From IMG/VR virus record IMGVR_UViG_3300037587_000666, positions 1 to 22,888 of that record: a stretch of 22,888 nucleotides of DNA. One strand, 5' to 3'. Shown here piece after piece: positions 21,064 to 22,888 of the stretch. This stretch comes from a virus. The notes below the pieces were generated by a model. That model was given only the letters and a program-made list of their open reading frames with translations, made no database searches and was not told the DNA's origin. How positions within the stretch are numbered: the stretch's first letter is position 1; the number at the start of each line of letters is the position of its first letter. Both the position numbers and the translations under genes were made by a program.

Positions 21064-21622
21064 TTTCGTTTATTCCTCAATTTCTCTTCGGCGGCTTGAG
21101 CTTTGGCGTTCAATTGTGCTTGCTTCTGTTCCTCGTTTTCGACTATGCGCAGGGCCATCAACTCCGATAACTGTTTGCTGGTCACACTGGCTAGCATGAG
21201 ATCGACGTTGATGTAGCCGTATTCGCGGGCTAGCTCTAGGTAGTACCGGCGTGGAGTCCGGCCCCTTAGTTTCCCGCTAGTTTCTCAACATCGGAAGAGT
21301 CTAACGCATTGAGGCGAGAAGCAACGTTGAAAGCTTTTTGAATGCCTTTGATGCTCTTCAGTCCAAGGGCTTTGATGTCATCGACACCAAACACTAAATT
21401 GCCTTCTTCGTCGACAATAGTGTGGGCTAGAAGAGTTGCTCGGATATTGGCCATGTTTTCATTGGCATCCTTAGAACGAGTAGCCAAGATATGCTGCTCA
21501 TATCGGTCCCGTGCGGTTCCAGACATCGAATGGATGCGGACAGTGCCGCCCCATACTTCGATTTCTTCAACTTCAATGTCATCAAACGCGAGGATCTGGT
21601 CTTTCGTCAGTAATTTGCTCAT
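21051..21622 (-). CDS. Tail assembly chaperone, long form made by -1 frameshift (gpGT-like, about 190 aa)
   Basis: Without frameshift, translation stops at 21266. A one-base backward slip on GGGAAAC (21269-21275) continues from CTA through 72 open codons to a TAG at 21053-21051, inside the start of the tape measure gene. The extension reads LRGRTPRRYYLELAREYGY..., then a basic, Gln/Ala/Glu-rich helix ending KLRNKRKW. It has no start codon of its own near its beginning, as is usual for the T part. In long-tailed phages the G and GT forms bind the tape measure and tube subunits during tail assembly. The same start at 21622 is used. The slip site, frame and location just before the tape measure make this a confident call. 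Confidence 0.88.
21266..21622 (-). CDS. Tail assembly chaperone, short form (gpG-like, 118 aa)
   Basis: This is the in-frame product that ends at the TAA directly after the slippery site. The start at ATG 21622 (MSKLLTKDQILAF) has GGGAA about 8 bases upstream; the longer frame from 21718 would overlap the preceding gene by far more and is rejected. The protein has an N-terminal beta region ('VEEIEVWGGTVRIHSM', about 18-33) and a helical half with 'LLAHTIVDEEGNLVF' and 'IQKAFNVASRLNAL', matching the layout of tail chaperones in siphoviruses. It overlaps the small gene upstream by 41 bases. Confidence 0.87.
   Translation of the reverse strand: MSKLLTKDQILAFDDIEVEEIEVWGGTVRIHSMSGTARDRYEQHILATRSKDANENMANIRATLLAHTIVDEEGNLVFGVDDIKALGLKSIKGIQKAFNVASRLNALDSSDVEKLAGN
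21269..21275 (-). promoter_or_regulatory. Programmed -1 ribosomal frameshift site GGGAAAC
   Basis: Read on the minus strand as G GGA AAC in the chaperone frame, this is a canonical X-XXY-YYZ heptamer touching the TAA stop (21266-21268). A weak CCGG...CCGG hairpin may follow. The open -1 frame beyond it, and its place between the tail-tube and tape measure genes, support real use. Confidence 0.88.
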
Positions 21623-21812
21623 TTTTAATTTCCCGTAGTTCATATTTTTGAACGATCGTATCGTCGTTCTTATTGGTATTGATGAAGCTTTCGATTTCCA
21701 CGGTGGCGGCTTCGCCAACCCTCAATCGAATGGTGCACTGGACGACATCGTTATCCGGCAACCCAAAGAGTCGCCGGATAACTTCGTAAGCATCTTGACC
21801 AGTAACTGGCAT
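21582..21812 (-). CDS. Small tail-region protein of unknown function (76 aa)
   Basis: The gene starts one base into the stop region of the tail-tube gene and ends inside the chaperone gene. The protein has an N-terminal helix (GQDAYEVIRRLFGLP), a central beta-hairpin of alternating residues (VVQCTIRLRVGEAATVEIESFI) and a basic, then acidic C-terminus. The position between tail tube and tail chaperone is often occupied by small uncharacterised proteins. It is translationally coupled on both sides. No motif is recognised and function is unknown, though a role in tail assembly is likely from context. Confidence 0.75.
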   Translation of the reverse strand: MPVTGQDAYEVIRRLFGLPDNDVVQCTIRLRVGEAATVEIESFINTNKNDDTIVQKYELREIKNEQITDERPDPRV

Positions 21813-22222
21813 TAAGGAGTGATATCCCGTACCAGAGTGCCAGCGGCTTGGATGGTGATTGGCGCAACCAAAAGCTCGCCAATAGAACCGCCGATTGGCG
21901 TATAAGATTCCAGAATACCTGTTCCGCCGTAACTCGGGTTCGTTGCTGAAATAGCACCTGAAGTCGGCTGAACGGCCACTGTGAATTCGGCACCGACCAG
22001 CGGGAACAAGGTTGCATCCACGTTGGCAGCGGCGTAGTCTTGGCTGAACTCAATATCCATCGACCAATTTTTCAAACCGCCTTTCATCAAATGGGTGTCA
22101 TCACCCATATTGGTGTCTTCAACCATATCGGCGGAATAGTTAATTGTGACCGACCGAACATGATCAGAAAGATCAACTGCGTTAATTATTACTGAGGCAT
22201 CAGTTAATACTAATGTGCCCAT
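21812..22222 (-). CDS. Tail tube protein paralogue A (136 aa)
   Basis: The sequence 'VDLSDHVRSVTINYSADMVEDTNMGDDTHLMKGGLKNWSMDIEFSQDYAAA' (residues 16-67) is characteristic of siphovirus major tail tube proteins, in which the 'GD.t....GL..w....f.qDy' stretch shapes the ring interface. The C-terminal half has 'YGGTGILESYTPIGGSIGELLVAPITIQAAGTL', the remaining strands of the tube fold. The gene is followed by a one-base overlap and precedes the chaperone, as expected. Its upstream neighbour (22235-22888) is a clear paralogue. Which of the two forms the bulk of the tube cannot be told. Confidence 0.82.
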   Translation of the reverse strand: MGTLVLTDASVIINAVDLSDHVRSVTINYSADMVEDTNMGDDTHLMKGGLKNWSMDIEFSQDYAAANVDATLFPLVGAEFTVAVQPTSGAISATNPSYGGTGILESYTPIGGSIGELLVAPITIQAAGTLVRDITP

Positions 22223-22234
22223 GATTCAATCCTC

Positions 22235-22888
22235 TTAGATGATTCCCAAAACTACAACGAAAGTGAATGATGGCCCAGCGCCGCCGATAGTAAAGTTTAC
22301 ACGCCACCAATCATCTGTGACAGGACCGACTTTGCTGAGCCATTGGCCTTCGACTCCAGTTGCCTGAGCGAACGTGATTTGGTTTGTTGGGCTAGTCATG
22401 CCAGAATTATCATCGCTCTGAATTACGACATCCAGAGTAGGCGACCCACCGCTCGCTGCGATAACATGCAAGGCGGCAAACATTGTTTGGCTAGAGTCAG
22501 CGAGAGCACCCAATTGACGAGCTGTGCCGTTGCCGCTGACAGCCTGGGCCGCGTTATGCATGATAGTCCCGCGTACCAAACCATCGCTGCTCGATTCTGC
22601 AGTGACCGAAAAGGCGAACATTTCTCCGATAGAAGCGCCGGGACTGTATTCCCCGATGATCGAGCGCAAACTATAGGCCCGCTCGCCGTCGGCACCGGTT
22701 TCAACACCGATAGAAATAGGCTTGTCCGCGATGGCCAGATTGGAAAACAGAATGTCATCCACGGCGTCAGTCCCGCCATTCCAGAACCCCTCGTGAGCCA
22801 TAGTGGCTACTTTTAGCCCACCTTTGTTGCTATGGGTGTCGTCGCCAAAAACGGTGTCATCCAGCATATCCGCTGAGTAATTCAGCGC
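22235..22888 (-). CDS. Tail tube protein paralogue B, 5'-truncated by the window (217 residues visible)
   Basis: The frame is open to the last base of the window, so the true start lies beyond; the Met at 22867 is internal. The first visible residues 'ALNYSADMLDDTVFGDDTHSNKGGLK' align with 'TINYSADMVEDTNMGDDTHLMKGGLK' of the following gene, showing common origin. After that the two diverge, and this one is longer, with 'LRSIIGEYSPGASIGEMFAFSVTAESSSDG' as the counterpart of the 'ESYTPIGGSIGELLVAPITIQ' segment and an extra C-terminal domain of about 90 residues. It is probably a tail tube or decorated tube subunit. Thirteen bases separate it from paralogue A. Confidence 0.8.
   Translation of the reverse strand, partial: ALNYSADMLDDTVFGDDTHSNKGGLKVATMAHEGFWNGGTDAVDDILFSNLAIADKPISIGVETGADGERAYSLRSIIGEYSPGASIGEMFAFSVTAESSSDGLVRGTIMHNAAQAVSGNGTARQLGALADSSQTMFAALHVIAASGGSPTLDVVIQSDDNSGMTSPTNQITFAQATGVEGQWLSKVGPVTDDWWRVNFTIGGAGPSFTFVVVLGII

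Noticed and set aside
1-22888. tRNA genes, insertion sequences, integrase or attachment sites
   Set aside because: None could be recognised on reading; nothing suggests a temperate integration module inside this window.

Overview
The window is part of the genome of a long-tailed (siphovirus-type) double-stranded DNA phage. Its promoters match the bacterial sigma-70 consensus, its ribosome binding sites are Shine-Dalgarno type, and its endolysin is an M15-type peptidase, so a Gram-negative, probably proteobacterial, host is likely. The host species cannot be named from the sequence. Gene packing is dense: most neighbours overlap by 1-16 bases or lie a few bases apart, and no stretch over 300 bases lacks a gene. 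The DNA is split into two convergent blocks that meet near 9.9-10.1 kb.

Rightward block (1 to about 10.06 kb): DNA metabolism and early genes. It opens with the 3' part of an unrecognised gene. A perfect-consensus promoter (657-685) follows, then small conserved phage proteins and a possible single-strand-binding-like protein (2143-2862). After a TTCG-loop hairpin come flavin-dependent thymidylate synthase (thyX) and a family A DNA polymerase with proofreading domain. Three small overlapping genes lead to a second promoter (6177-6205). This drives an HNH endonuclease and then purZ, a dNMP kinase-MazZ fusion, and datZ. A third promoter (8948-8976), a 32-base copy of the first including its spacer, drives the last rightward genes, among them a PD-(D/E)XK nuclease-like protein.

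The central result is a complete aminoadenine (Z, 2,6-diaminopurine) genome pathway. DatZ should destroy dATP. MazZ should turn dGTP into dGMP. PurZ, whose catalytic Asp is replaced by Ser, should join dGMP to aspartate. Host PurB would then release dZMP, and kinases would raise it to dZTP for the polymerase (DpoZ type). The phage DNA is therefore predicted to carry Z in place of A. The fusion of a dNMP-kinase domain to MazZ is the least expected part, because it could supply the dZMP (or dTMP) kinase step that is usually left to the host.

Leftward block (22.9 to 9.9 kb): morphogenesis and lysis. Reading with transcription it holds two tandem tail-tube paralogues, a small tail protein, the tail assembly chaperone with a GGGAAAC -1 frameshift site, the tape measure protein, three distal-tail or tail-assembly proteins, and a J-like tail hub carrying a large inserted domain. 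A decapeptide-repeat fibre, a second fibre or receptor-binding protein, a fibre-associated small protein, an M15-type endolysin and a holin follow. A strong intrinsic terminator (10447-10478) comes next, and beyond it a coiled-coil membrane protein whose 3' end overlaps the last rightward gene. Capsid and packaging genes presumably lie beyond the right edge, and helicase or primase genes beyond the left.
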